Source: Solirubrobacterales bacterium (GTDB taxonomy: Bacteria > Actinomycetota > Thermoleophilia > Solirubrobacterales > 70-9). From it: a DNA stretch of 64,000 nt. Below, piece by piece: positions 42,296 through 51,394 of this stretch. The stretch's first letter is position 1. The number at the start of each line of letters is the position of its first letter. The position numbers and the translations under genes are program-made. The stretch lies in assembly GCA_025936755.1 (NCBI GenBank), contig JAICSS010000002.1, forward strand, positions 1 through 64,000. The letters are read 5' to 3'. The notes under the pieces are model-generated. The model was not told the origin of the DNA. It worked only from the letters and a program-made list of their open reading frames with translations, and searched no databases.

Positions 42296-42826
42296 ATGGG
42301 CAAGCTGATCGCGACCACGCAGGCAACGCTCGACGGTGTCATCGACCCGGTCGGCGAGTGGGTCCAGCCGGACGGGGACCACGGCGAGTACTCGTTCGAG
42401 CGCCAGGCGAGGTCGGGCGGGCTGGTGCTGGGCCGCAAGACCTACGAGGGACTGGCGGCCTACTGGCCGAGCAAAACGGGCAAATGGGCGGAGATGGTCA
42501 ACTCGATGCCGAAGTACATCGGCTCCCACACCCTCTCCGGAGACCTGCCGTGGAACGCGACCTCCCTCGAAGGAAGGCTCGAGGACTCGATCCCTCGACT
42601 GAAGGACGAGGTCGACGGCGACCTGTTCATGCACGGCAGCGGCGAGTTCGCCTTCGCCCTCGCCGAGAAGGGCCTCGTCGACGAGTACGAGATCTATCTC
42701 AACCCGCTCGTCTGGGGACAGGCCAACCTCCACGTGCTCGGGGACCGCGGGACCATCCGGATGCAGCTCGAGGACGTGCGGCGATTCGACTCCGGAGTGG
42801 TTCTCCTCACTTACCTCGCAGGCTGA
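42296..42826 (+). CDS. Dihydrofolate reductase-like (RibD C-terminal) protein
   Basis: This 176-residue protein has the RibD_C/DHFR-like fold: KLIATTQATLDGVID at the N-terminus, GGLVLGRKTYEGLAAYW, KYIGSHTL, DGDLFMHGSGEFAFALAEKGL and DEYEIYLNPLVWG. Such proteins are NADPH-dependent reductases of uncertain substrate and rarely true folate enzymes. It sits between DUF1801 and the arylsulfotransferase-like gene with one-base gaps. A second member of the family lies at 56481-57011 on the other strand. Confidence 0.9.
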   Translation: MGKLIATTQATLDGVIDPVGEWVQPDGDHGEYSFERQARSGGLVLGRKTYEGLAAYWPSKTGKWAEMVNSMPKYIGSHTLSGDLPWNATSLEGRLEDSIPRLKDEVDGDLFMHGSGEFAFALAEKGLVDEYEIYLNPLVWGQANLHVLGDRGTIRMQLEDVRRFDSGVVLLTYLAG

Positions 42827-42827
42827 C

Positions 42828-44318
42828 TTGAGACGGGTCGCCCTACCGGTCGCGGCCCTCTTCGTCCTCCTGCTGATCAGCGGGTGCGGCGATCAAGGCG
42901 GCGGCGCGGCCGGCGACTCCGGGCGAATCACCTCCCGCGGCCTCTTCCCCGCCTTCGATCCCCACAAGGAGCGCTATGTCTCGCGCTGCGGCCGCGGCGC
43001 CGCGCCGATCGAGATCGACGCGCCCCCCGGGACGCGCGTCCGCGTCGGCTCCCAGGGCGGCATCAGCGGCGCGGTCTCGATCCGCACGTCGACCGCCCCC
43101 GGCAGCGACTTCCCGATCGAGGTCGTCGGCCGGGGCCGCTCGCGGACCTACCGCGTCCGCTGCCTTCCGCCCGACTTCCCGGCCTGGCGGTTCGAGTCGC
43201 ATCGCCCGGCGCCGCCCGGCTTCTTCGTCGTCAGCTTCAAGGCCGCGCACGACGCTCGCCCCTGGGTGATCGTCTTCGACGACGAAGGCGTGCCGCGCTG
43301 GTGGTTCAACCCGCCGACGCGCGTCCTCTGGGGTCAGGTCCTCGGCAACGGCAACCTCGTCTGGGCGCGGTCTTTCGGCGACGGCTACGGGCTGGACCCG
43401 CGGATGGCGCACGAGATCCGCTCGCCGGCCGGAAAGCTGCTGCGCCTCGTGCAGACGCAGGGGGCGATCATCGACGGCCACGAGTACCGCGAGCTCCGCA
43501 ACGGCAACGTCCTCGTCGACGCCTACGTCCCCGAAGCCGCCGACCTGCGCCGGGTCGGCGGCCCGAAGCGGGCGGCGATCGTCAGCGCCGAAGTCCAGGA
43601 ACTCGACCCCCAGGGCCGCGAGCTCTGGCACTGGAACTCGCGCGGGCACATCGGCCTCGGCGAGACCGGGCGCTGGTGGCACGACGTCCTCAGCAACCCC
43701 CGGCGCAGGCTGCACGGCCGCGAGACCTTCGACCCCGTCCACATCAACTCGATCGACCCGCGCGGCCGGGGGGAAGTGGTGATCTCCACCCGCCACACCG
43801 ACGCCGTCTACGGCATCCGCCGCGACGATGGGGAGATCCGCTGGAAGCTCGGCGGCAGCAAGACCGGGAAGTCGCTGCGGATCGTCGGCGACCCCGCGAA
43901 CCGGCCGCTCGGCGGCCAGCACGACGCGCGGATCGGCAGCGACGGGCGCCTCAGCATCTACGACAACGGCAAGGACCGGCCGCGCAGCCCCCGCGTTGCC
44001 TTCTACCGCCTCGACCTCCCCCACCGCGAGGCTCGCTACCTGGGGCAGCTGAACGATCCCGAGGTGCGCAGGAGCCACTGCTGCGGCTCGGCCCGCGAGC
44101 TTCCCGGCGGCGGCTGGCTGGTGAGCTGGGGGGACAACCCGCTGGTCAGCGCCTTCGACAGCCGCGACCGGCTCGCCTTCCGCCTCCACCTCGCCGCCTC
44201 CACCTTCCGGGCGGTGCCCGCCCCGCCGGGGGCGACGAGCGTGCAGGCGCTGGACCACGGGATGGAGGCGATGGAGGAATCCCGGCGGCCTGCTGCTACG
44301 GTGGAGCGGTCGGGCTAG
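42828..44318 (+). CDS. Arylsulfotransferase-like (ASST) lipoprotein
   Basis: This protein of about 496 residues has a lipoprotein signal (LPVAALFVLLLISGCGDQ, lipobox cysteine at about residue 20). The mature part resembles the PQQ-propeller-like ASST family: WRFESHRPAPPGFFVVSF, VIVFDDEGVPRWWF, IDGHEYRELRNGNVLV, FDPVHINSID, GEVVISTRHTDAVYGI and GGQHDARI with the histidines expected at the active site. PAPS-independent sulfotransferases move sulfate between phenols; activity here is unproven. The start is TTG 42828, one base after the previous stop. The two Cys residues at RSHCCGS are unusual. Confidence 0.85.
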   Translation: MRRVALPVAALFVLLLISGCGDQGGGAAGDSGRITSRGLFPAFDPHKERYVSRCGRGAAPIEIDAPPGTRVRVGSQGGISGAVSIRTSTAPGSDFPIEVVGRGRSRTYRVRCLPPDFPAWRFESHRPAPPGFFVVSFKAAHDARPWVIVFDDEGVPRWWFNPPTRVLWGQVLGNGNLVWARSFGDGYGLDPRMAHEIRSPAGKLLRLVQTQGAIIDGHEYRELRNGNVLVDAYVPEAADLRRVGGPKRAAIVSAEVQELDPQGRELWHWNSRGHIGLGETGRWWHDVLSNPRRRLHGRETFDPVHINSIDPRGRGEVVISTRHTDAVYGIRRDDGEIRWKLGGSKTGKSLRIVGDPANRPLGGQHDARIGSDGRLSIYDNGKDRPRSPRVAFYRLDLPHREARYLGQLNDPEVRRSHCCGSARELPGGGWLVSWGDNPLVSAFDSRDRLAFRLHLAASTFRAVPAPPGATSVQALDHGMEAMEESRRPAATVERSG

Positions 44319-44370
44319 GCCGATTCGCCGCCCGAGAGGTTCCGTTTCCTCCTCGTGCTTCATCAGCGCC

Positions 44371-45600
<1,230 letters not shown>

Positions 45601-45619
45601 GGCCGCTGCACCCGACTCG

Positions 45620-46057
45620 ATGACGGTCGAACGGATGGACCACGTGGGGATCGTGGTCGACGACCTGCCGGCCGCGATCGAGTTCTTCCTCGAGCTCGGG
45701 CTCGAGTTGCAGGGAGAAGGGTCGGGCGAGGGCGAGGCGGTGGACCGCATCGTCGGACTCGAGGGCGTCAGGTCGGACTTCGCCTTCCTGCAGACGCCGG
45801 ACGGCCACGGGAAAGTCGAGCTGGTGAAGTTCCTCTCGCCGCCTGCCGCGGACGGCAACCCGCAGGCGCCGGTGAACGCGACGGGCCTGCGCCACCTCAC
45901 CTTCGCCGTCGACGACATCAAAGCCCACCTCGCCAGGCTCGAAGCCCGCGGCGCCGAGCTCGTCGGCGAGCTGGTCCGCTACGGCGACATCTACTGGCTC
46001 TGCTACGTCCGCGGCCCCGAGGGGATCATGGTCGAGCTGGCGGAGAAGATCGGCTGA
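45620..46057 (+). CDS. VOC-family (glyoxalase/dioxygenase-like) protein
   Basis: This 145-residue protein carries two beta-alpha-beta-beta-beta modules of the vicinal-oxygen-chelate fold. Metal-ligand positions are MDHVGIVVDDL (His), GLRHLTFAVDDI (His) and GIMVELAEKIG (Glu). The reaction is unknown; members include lactoylglutathione lyase and extradiol dioxygenases. It follows the helicase by 19 bp and could be co-transcribed. The next gene begins beyond a region of 113 bp. Confidence 0.9.
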   Translation: MTVERMDHVGIVVDDLPAAIEFFLELGLELQGEGSGEGEAVDRIVGLEGVRSDFAFLQTPDGHGKVELVKFLSPPAADGNPQAPVNATGLRHLTFAVDDIKAHLARLEARGAELVGELVRYGDIYWLCYVRGPEGIMVELAEKIG

Positions 46058-46158
46058 GGTCTCCGGCCTTCTCGGCCGCACCGTCACCTTCGAGAATTCA
46101 CGGTCGTCGATGCCTGCTGGCGTGCCGCCGTAGACGCAGTGATTGCCTTGTTGGCGGA

Positions 46159-46164
46159 TAGGAT
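46159..46164 (+). promoter_or_regulatory. Putative leaderless -10 element (TAGGAT)
   Basis: TAGGAT is followed by six bases and GTG 46171, with no ribosome site. The pattern matches that before the cupin gene. Confidence 0.4.
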
Positions 46165-46170
46165 TTGCCC

Positions 46171-46947
46171 GTGGCAACGGCCGATCATCTCGCGACGAGC
46201 ATCGGCACGCTGCTCGAGGAGTACAAAACGCTACGCGCGGAGATCCTCGCCCGCTTGGATCTTCAGCACAAAAACATGAACGTACTGGTGGTGCTCATCA
46301 GCGCCATCACCGGCTTCCTCGTCAAGTACGCCGGCGAGCATGGCCTGTCCGGCGATGGGGCCACGCTGGTGAATGACCAGATCGTGACGCTGGTGCCGCT
46401 CGCGGCGCTTTCCATCAACGTGTTCCTGTGGCGTCACACGGACCACGACGTCGGCATCATCGACGCGGCCTGCTACCTGGAGCAGCGACTGCGTCCCGCG
46501 ATCGCGGACAGGCTCGGACCGGGTCAGTACCTGGGCTACGAGACCTTTCTCTCCGAGCGCCGGAAGGGGCGCAGCCGACACGTGAGCCGTCTCGTATCAC
46601 TTGGCAACGAGAACGTGACGATGTTCGTGCTGCTGGCGATCTTCCTCGCTGCCGGATGGTGCGTCCACCTTGCGAGCCCCCACAGTGCGGGCAACGCGCA
46701 TGGCGTGTTCACCGCGCTGCTGTACCTGGTCTCGACGTTGACGGCGTTCTCTTTGGCCATCTCGCTCATCGTCGGCCGAAACTACCTGCAGATCCTACCT
46801 TCGCCCGCGCCCGCCGAACCGGTTGGCGTGGCCGCTGCCCCGCCGACGATCGCCGAGGGAGCGGATCGGAGCCCAGGACCCGACTCGACGGAAACCGAGG
46901 ACAAGCCAACGCATATGTCCCCTACCGATACGCCGTCTACGTCGTAG
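46171..46947 (+). CDS. Membrane protein of unknown function, first gene of a possible lipid/glycan module
   Basis: This 258-residue protein begins with a charged helix (LLEEYKTLRAEILARLDLQHK), then has two hydrophobic pairs (NVLVVLISAITGFLV with IVTLVPLAALSINVFLW, and VTMFVLLAIFLAAGW with FTALLYLVSTLTAFSLAISLI), and a soluble proline/acidic tail. The N-terminal pattern EEYKxLRxEIxxRx followed at once by a membrane helix is seen in many uncharacterised bacterial membrane proteins, some next to defence genes. No enzyme motif is visible. GTG 46171 follows TAGGAT-N6. The DNA is noticeably less GC-biased than the neighbouring genes. The desaturase gene begins 20 bp downstream. Confidence 0.68.
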   Translation: MATADHLATSIGTLLEEYKTLRAEILARLDLQHKNMNVLVVLISAITGFLVKYAGEHGLSGDGATLVNDQIVTLVPLAALSINVFLWRHTDHDVGIIDAACYLEQRLRPAIADRLGPGQYLGYETFLSERRKGRSRHVSRLVSLGNENVTMFVLLAIFLAAGWCVHLASPHSAGNAHGVFTALLYLVSTLTAFSLAISLIVGRNYLQILPSPAPAEPVGVAAAPPTIAEGADRSPGPDSTETEDKPTHMSPTDTPSTS

Positions 46948-46967
46948 GGCGCTTCGAGGGGCCGACG

Positions 46968-47939
46968 ATGCAGCAGAATGCGGTGGAGCAGATGCTCACA
47001 CAGCGATCGTCCCCAGCCCACCCCCCTACGCTGCCGCGCTTGCATGTGGCGCGTGAGCGGTTCCTGATCGCGCTTGCTGTCCTGTTGCCGCTTTTCGCGG
47101 CAGCGATCGCAATTGCGCTGGCATGGAGTGACAGCTTTCATCCTCGAGACCTCGCCTTGCTGATCGTGCTGTATCTCCTGACTGGACTTGGGACGTCGGT
47201 CGGCTTCCACCGGCTCTTCACGCATCGGAGCTTCAAGACTTCGCGCCCGCTCAAGATCGGGCTTGGGATTCTCGGCTCGATGGCCGCGCAGGGCCCCGTG
47301 CTCCAGTGGGCGGCGACGCATCGGCGCCACCACGAGGTCGCGGACTCCGCCGGCGATCCACACACTCCGCATCCGGGCGGCGACCACGGGGAGGGCGGCG
47401 CGATCCGCGGCTTGTTCCACGCCCACCTCGGGTGGATGTTCTCGGCTCAGGAGGGCGCGAACCCCGATCGCTACATCCCCGACCTCCTGGCCGACGAGGA
47501 CGTTCGCTGGCTGCATCGGACCTTTCCCATTTGGGTCGCAGTCGGATTGGCTGTCCCCTTCCTCGCCGGCCTGGCATTGACGGGAACGTGGGCCGGTGCG
47601 CTGGCGGGCCTGCTCTGGGGCGGTCTCGTGCGGGTGTTCCTGCTCCAGCATGCGACGTTCAGCGTCAACTCGATCTGCCACTCGTTCGGCCCACGCAGAT
47701 TCCAGACGGGCGACGCATCGCGCAACGTTTGGTGGCTTTCGCTGATCACCTTCGGAGAGGGGTGGCACAACAACCATCACGCCTTCCCGAACTCAGCCCG
47801 GTTCGGGCTCATGCGTGGAGAGGCGGACCTGGGCGGGTGGCTGATAGGCGCGCTCGAGCGGATGGGCTGGGCGTGGGACGTCGTCCGCGTGTCCCCCCAC
47901 CGGCTCTCGCAACGACGTGTCGACCGGCCGGCCGAGTAA
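46968..47939 (+). CDS. Acyl-CoA/acyl-lipid desaturase (delta-9 type)
   Basis: This 323-residue membrane di-iron desaturase carries the three histidine boxes: His81-RLFT-His86, His118-RRHH (to 122) and His267-NNHH (to 271). Hydrophobic helices frame them, with FHAHLGWMFS between. It would insert a cis double bond in a fatty acyl chain, changing membrane fluidity or lipid modification. ATG 46968 is preceded by GAGGGG; a longer upstream frame is antisense-like and without family homology. It sits between the unknown membrane protein and two glycosyltransferases. Confidence 0.94.
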   Translation: MQQNAVEQMLTQRSSPAHPPTLPRLHVARERFLIALAVLLPLFAAAIAIALAWSDSFHPRDLALLIVLYLLTGLGTSVGFHRLFTHRSFKTSRPLKIGLGILGSMAAQGPVLQWAATHRRHHEVADSAGDPHTPHPGGDHGEGGAIRGLFHAHLGWMFSAQEGANPDRYIPDLLADEDVRWLHRTFPIWVAVGLAVPFLAGLALTGTWAGALAGLLWGGLVRVFLLQHATFSVNSICHSFGPRRFQTGDASRNVWWLSLITFGEGWHNNHHAFPNSARFGLMRGEADLGGWLIGALERMGWAWDVVRVSPHRLSQRRVDRPAE

Positions 47940-47945
47940 CCAGCG

Positions 47946-48704
47946 ATGCCCCCCGGTCTTACCTCGCCGTCGGCTCTGAGCGTCGTGATCCCGTGCTTCA
48001 ACGAGTCCGCTTTCATCGGCGGGCTGCTCGACGACCTCAGCCGTCAGAGCCACCTGCCGGGACAGGTGATCGTCGTCGACTCGCAGTCCTCGGACGGGAC
48101 CGCGGAGGTCGCCGCGTCCTACTCGAGCTCTCTGCCCTCGATGGTCGTCCCTGCACCCCGAGGCGTAGCGCACGCCCGCAACGCGGGTGCCGCGGCCGCG
48201 GCGTTCGACTGGCTGCTCTTCCTCGACGCCGACGTGCGCCTACCGCCGAGGTTTCTCGAGGATCTGGTGAACGACGTGCGCCTTCGTGGCGCCTCGCTGG
48301 CGACGACGAACTTCCGGGCGTCGGGTTCGAGCGTCCGCGACAAGGTGGCGGTGTGGATCGGGCTTCAGTACTGCCGGGCATTCGCGCGGTCGAGGCATCC
48401 GGTCGTCGGAGGGTTCTGCGTGCTCTGCTCGCGCGAGATCTTCTCGTCGGTGGGCGGCTTCGACCCTCGTGTGCACATGGGCGAGGACCTGGATTTTGCC
48501 TCGCGCGCCATGGATGCAGGTGCGAGGTTCGCGTTCGTCGCCCAGACGTCGCTCTTCTACAACCTTCGCCGCTACCGGAAGGAGGGCTTCCTCCGTCTCG
48601 CCAGCAAGAACCTCGCCTACGAGGTGTTCCGCCGAGCTCGTGGATTCGACGTCGTCGAGTCTCCGTTCACCTACACGTTCGACGGCCACTCCGGCGACCG
48701 ATAG
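47946..48704 (+). CDS. Family-2 glycosyltransferase
   Basis: This 252-residue soluble GT-A glycosyltransferase has LSVVIPCFNESAFIGG at the N-terminus, VIVVDSQSSDGT as the nucleotide-sugar binding site, LLFLDADVRLPP as the DxD motif and HMGEDLDFASRA with the catalytic acidic residue (ED). No membrane segment is present, so it probably acts on the cytosolic face. The donor and acceptor are unknown. It starts 7 bp after the desaturase gene and converges with a second family-2 enzyme, with a 34-bp overlap at the 3' ends. Confidence 0.9.
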   Translation: MPPGLTSPSALSVVIPCFNESAFIGGLLDDLSRQSHLPGQVIVVDSQSSDGTAEVAASYSSSLPSMVVPAPRGVAHARNAGAAAAAFDWLLFLDADVRLPPRFLEDLVNDVRLRGASLATTNFRASGSSVRDKVAVWIGLQYCRAFARSRHPVVGGFCVLCSREIFSSVGGFDPRVHMGEDLDFASRAMDAGARFAFVAQTSLFYNLRRYRKEGFLRLASKNLAYEVFRRARGFDVVESPFTYTFDGHSGDR

Positions 48705-49498
48705 CGGCCGCACGGTTCACGGGCGATCAGTGCGTCGTGCTCGGCGATCTCCGCCGAGTAGCCGGTCCATGCATAGGACCAGATGCTTGCCCGCAGCCCC
48801 GCGGCCCGCAGGGCCGCCCAGACGACGCACTTGACCACGTACATCAGGTGGGACTCGGTCTCGAACCGCCGTGCCGAAATCAGTAGCTGCGTGTCCTGAA
48901 GGTAGACAACCTCTCCGCACCGCTTGCGTACGCGGCGGATCAGGTCGACGTCCTCCGCGGCGGCCACGCGTTCGTCGAATCCATCGATCCCGAAGAAGGC
49001 CTCGCGGCGGACGCAGATCAGCGGCGCCGACCCCTGGTGGGCCCGGAACTTCGCCCCGAGCAGCGCGTAGAAGTGCACCACGCGATAACACAGCCGGATG
49101 AACCGGCGTTCCGTTGCCGGTACGAGCCGGCAGTGGACGAGCGCGCAGTCGGGGTTCGCAAATGCGGCGACGATTTCGTTCACTACCTCCGGCGTTACCG
49201 CCACGTCCGCGTCGACGAACAGCAGGAGCTTGCCGCATGCCGCCTTCGCCCCGGCGTTCTTTCCGGCCGCCGGCCGTCCCCCTTCGACCACGACGCAGCC
49301 GCGCGAGGCGGCGATCTCGCGCGTGCCGTCGACGGACCCGTGATCGGCGACGACGACCTCGGCGATGTTCGGGCACTGCCTCAGCCGATCGAGCAGAACG
49401 GCAAGCCACGGGGCCTCGTTCCAGGTCGGGATGACCACGGAGATCGCGCGGTCGGCCGGGTCGCTGGAATCGGGCACAGTGGACTTCGTCGCTGTCAC
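48671..49498 (-). CDS. Family-2 glycosyltransferase, membrane-associated
   Basis: This 275-residue GT-A enzyme has VVIPTWNEAPWLAVLLDRL, VVVADHGSVDGTREI, LLLFVDADVAVTP (DxD) and VAAAEDVDLIRR (ED). A hydrophobic stretch near LIRLCYRVVHFYALLGA and another near MYVVKCVVWAALRAAGLRA may lie on the membrane. It is similar in layout to the convergent enzyme at 47946-48704, but the two are not close copies. GTG 49498 follows GGAG with eight bases between; the longer frame upstream runs antisense through the MFS gene and is not coding. Confidence 0.88.
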   Translation of the reverse strand: MTATKSTVPDSSDPADRAISVVIPTWNEAPWLAVLLDRLRQCPNIAEVVVADHGSVDGTREIAASRGCVVVEGGRPAAGKNAGAKAACGKLLLFVDADVAVTPEVVNEIVAAFANPDCALVHCRLVPATERRFIRLCYRVVHFYALLGAKFRAHQGSAPLICVRREAFFGIDGFDERVAAAEDVDLIRRVRKRCGEVVYLQDTQLLISARRFETESHLMYVVKCVVWAALRAAGLRASIWSYAWTGYSAEIAEHDALIAREPCGRYRSPEWPSNV

Positions 49499-49511
49499 GT
49501 CGCCGTCTCCA

Positions 49512-50678
49512 TCAGGCAACGGTTCGCACCCTGAGTACGGAGATCGCTGCAAGCAGCCCCCCGGCCGAGGCCACCGGGAAGAGACCTCGATAGCCGGCGA
49601 TGCCGACGATGGCGGCGGCGAGCACCGGAGCGAGGACCAGCGGAGCGGTTGCCGCGACGTTGAGGATCGCCATGTCCTTGGCGGCCACCGTGGGGTCGGG
49701 GAGGACGAGCGACGCGAGCGCCGTATCTGCGGTGTAGTAGATGCCGATCGCGAGCCCCTGGACTGCTGCGAACACGAGGAAGGCTCCCCAAGCCGGCGAG
49801 GCGAAGGGGATGAGCAGGCCCGCCGCCCCGGCGCATCCCGAGATCGCCACCGGCATGCGAAACCCACGCCTGCGGTCGACGAGCACGCCTGAAACCGACG
49901 CGCTCACAAGTGCGAACGCGGCGCTGACGCCGAAGAGCGTGGCGGTGCCGGAGTCCGCGCTCATGCCCCGAGGCCGGTCGGCGTAATCCTGCACCACGAA
50001 GAGCAGGAACACAGTGACGAGGTTGTAACTCGACGTCATCAGCAGGCGTCCGGCGAAAACCCACCAGAAATCACGGTGACGGCCTATCCCGCTCCGGGAA
50101 AGCCGCTCGTCCCGGGGTTCGCTCGCGCTCGAGCGGGACCGGGCATGGCCGCCGTGTGCGAGTAACGCCGCGACGAGGACCAGCGCCGCCCCGGCCACCA
50201 CCAACCCGCGCGCGTAATCACCGGCAGCGAGCCCGGTTCCGATGGCCCACCCCACTCCGCTGGAGACTCCGATCGCGGCGGAGGCGCGGGCGCGGGTATG
50301 GATTGGGGTCTCCTCGGGGAGCAATGCCGCCAAGCCGGCCTGGAAGGCGGTCGCCGCCGAGACGGCGATGCAGGTTCCGGCAAGCACAGCGGCGACGCCC
50401 CTCGCCGGCGCGAGCATAAACGCGGCCACGAGCGTGGCGAGGGCCGCGCCCACCAGCCAGCGGCCGCGCGAGCCCGAACGGCCGCGGCGACGATCGGCGA
50501 ACACACCGCTGATCGGGCCCACCACAGTGGAGCACAGGGCGCTGGCGATCGCGACGAGCGCGACGTAGGTCTCCTTGTGGATCGGCTCCGCCGAACCGAT
50601 CCGGCCTTGGGTGTTCAAGGCCAATGCGCCGAAGAGCGCGAACAGGGCGGCAAAGCCGAGGCAGAGCCGCACGGTCAC
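49512..50678 (-). CDS. MFS-family transporter
   Basis: This 388-residue protein has about 12 transmembrane helices of the major facilitator superfamily. The cytoplasmic loop 2-3 motif appears as GVFADRRRGRSGSRGRW and the second-half counterpart as GVLVDRRRGFRMPVA. The substrate cannot be deduced; an exporter for the glycolipid or precursor made by neighbouring genes is a guess. GTG 50678 is chosen because the upstream 106 codons are arginine/proline-rich shadow sequence. It ends 13 bp before the glycosyltransferase GTG, so the two are co-transcribed leftward. Confidence 0.85.
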   Translation of the reverse strand: MTVRLCLGFAALFALFGALALNTQGRIGSAEPIHKETYVALVAIASALCSTVVGPISGVFADRRRGRSGSRGRWLVGAALATLVAAFMLAPARGVAAVLAGTCIAVSAATAFQAGLAALLPEETPIHTRARASAAIGVSSGVGWAIGTGLAAGDYARGLVVAGAALVLVAALLAHGGHARSRSSASEPRDERLSRSGIGRHRDFWWVFAGRLLMTSSYNLVTVFLLFVVQDYADRPRGMSADSGTATLFGVSAAFALVSASVSGVLVDRRRGFRMPVAISGCAGAAGLLIPFASPAWGAFLVFAAVQGLAIGIYYTADTALASLVLPDPTVAAKDMAILNVAATAPLVLAPVLAAAIVGIAGYRGLFPVASAGGLLAAISVLRVRTVA

Positions 50679-50892
50679 ATCCGTACCGGGCGAAAGGTGG
50701 AGTTGCCCCCGTCGTATGGGTGGATGCGAATCGAGCACGGGTCGTCGAGGACAACGGCCGGGCTCGACGGCTGCCATACCTATCCCGGATCCGTAGACAG
50801 CGATCGGCGGGGATCGTACCTGTGGAAGGCGCTTACCGGAGCGGGCAGTACCGACCCCCTGCGCGATTCCATCCCCCGCTCCTCTGCCGCCA

Positions 50893-50898
50893 TAGGAT
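50893..50898 (+). promoter_or_regulatory. Putative leaderless -10 element (TAGGAT) of the cupin gene
   Basis: TAGGAT is followed by six bases and GTG 50905, again without a ribosome site. The remainder of 50679-50892 shows no gene or repeat I can support. Confidence 0.4.
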
Positions 50899-50904
50899 CG
50901 CCCC

Positions 50905-51306
50905 GTGCCGTTCACGCTCAAGAACCTCAAGGGCGACCTCGACGACGTCGGGGCGAACTTCGACGGCGCCCCCGACCTGGAGTTCCGCCTCGCCACCCAG
51001 GCCCTCGAGCTGGAGCAGTCCGGCCTCGGCTACCAGCGCATCCCGCCCAACTACCGCTTCCCCTACGGCCACACCCACAAGGAACAGGAGGAGGTCTACC
51101 TCGTCCTGCGCGGCAGCGGCCGGATGAAGCTCGACGACGAGATCGTCGACCTCCACCAGTGGGACGCCGTCCGGGTCGCCGCCGGAACCTGGAGAGGCTA
51201 CGAGGCCGGCCCGGAGGGCCTGGAGATCATCGTCATCGGCGCACCCAACCTAGGGGAGAATCCCCGCGGCGACGTCGAGGGCAAGCGCGACTGGTGGACT
51301 GACTAG
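50905..51306 (+). CDS. Cupin-domain protein
   Basis: This 133-residue protein has a single cupin barrel: FPYGHTHKEQEEVYLVLRGSGR carries motif 1 histidines and glutamates, and VRVAAGTWRGYEAGPEG is the motif-2 region, in which the usual histidine is replaced, so a full metal site is uncertain. No signal peptide. Enzymatic role unknown. The gene is monocistronic, flanked by the divergent MFS gene and the DUF347 membrane gene. Confidence 0.88.
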   Translation: MPFTLKNLKGDLDDVGANFDGAPDLEFRLATQALELEQSGLGYQRIPPNYRFPYGHTHKEQEEVYLVLRGSGRMKLDDEIVDLHQWDAVRVAAGTWRGYEAGPEGLEIIVIGAPNLGENPRGDVEGKRDWWTD

Positions 51307-51394
51307 AGCCTCGTTCGTTGCCTAGCGGCCGGCTGTCGGCCACCCGAAAGCGTTTCTCATCTTGCGTTTAGCCGCCTCCTCCACCCTGCTCCGC

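Noticed and set aside
46171-46947. Assignment of the membrane protein to the SLATT effector family
   Set aside because: The N-terminal helix and 2TM layout are suggestive, but there are two extra helices and no neighbouring nucleotide cyclase or SMODS gene.
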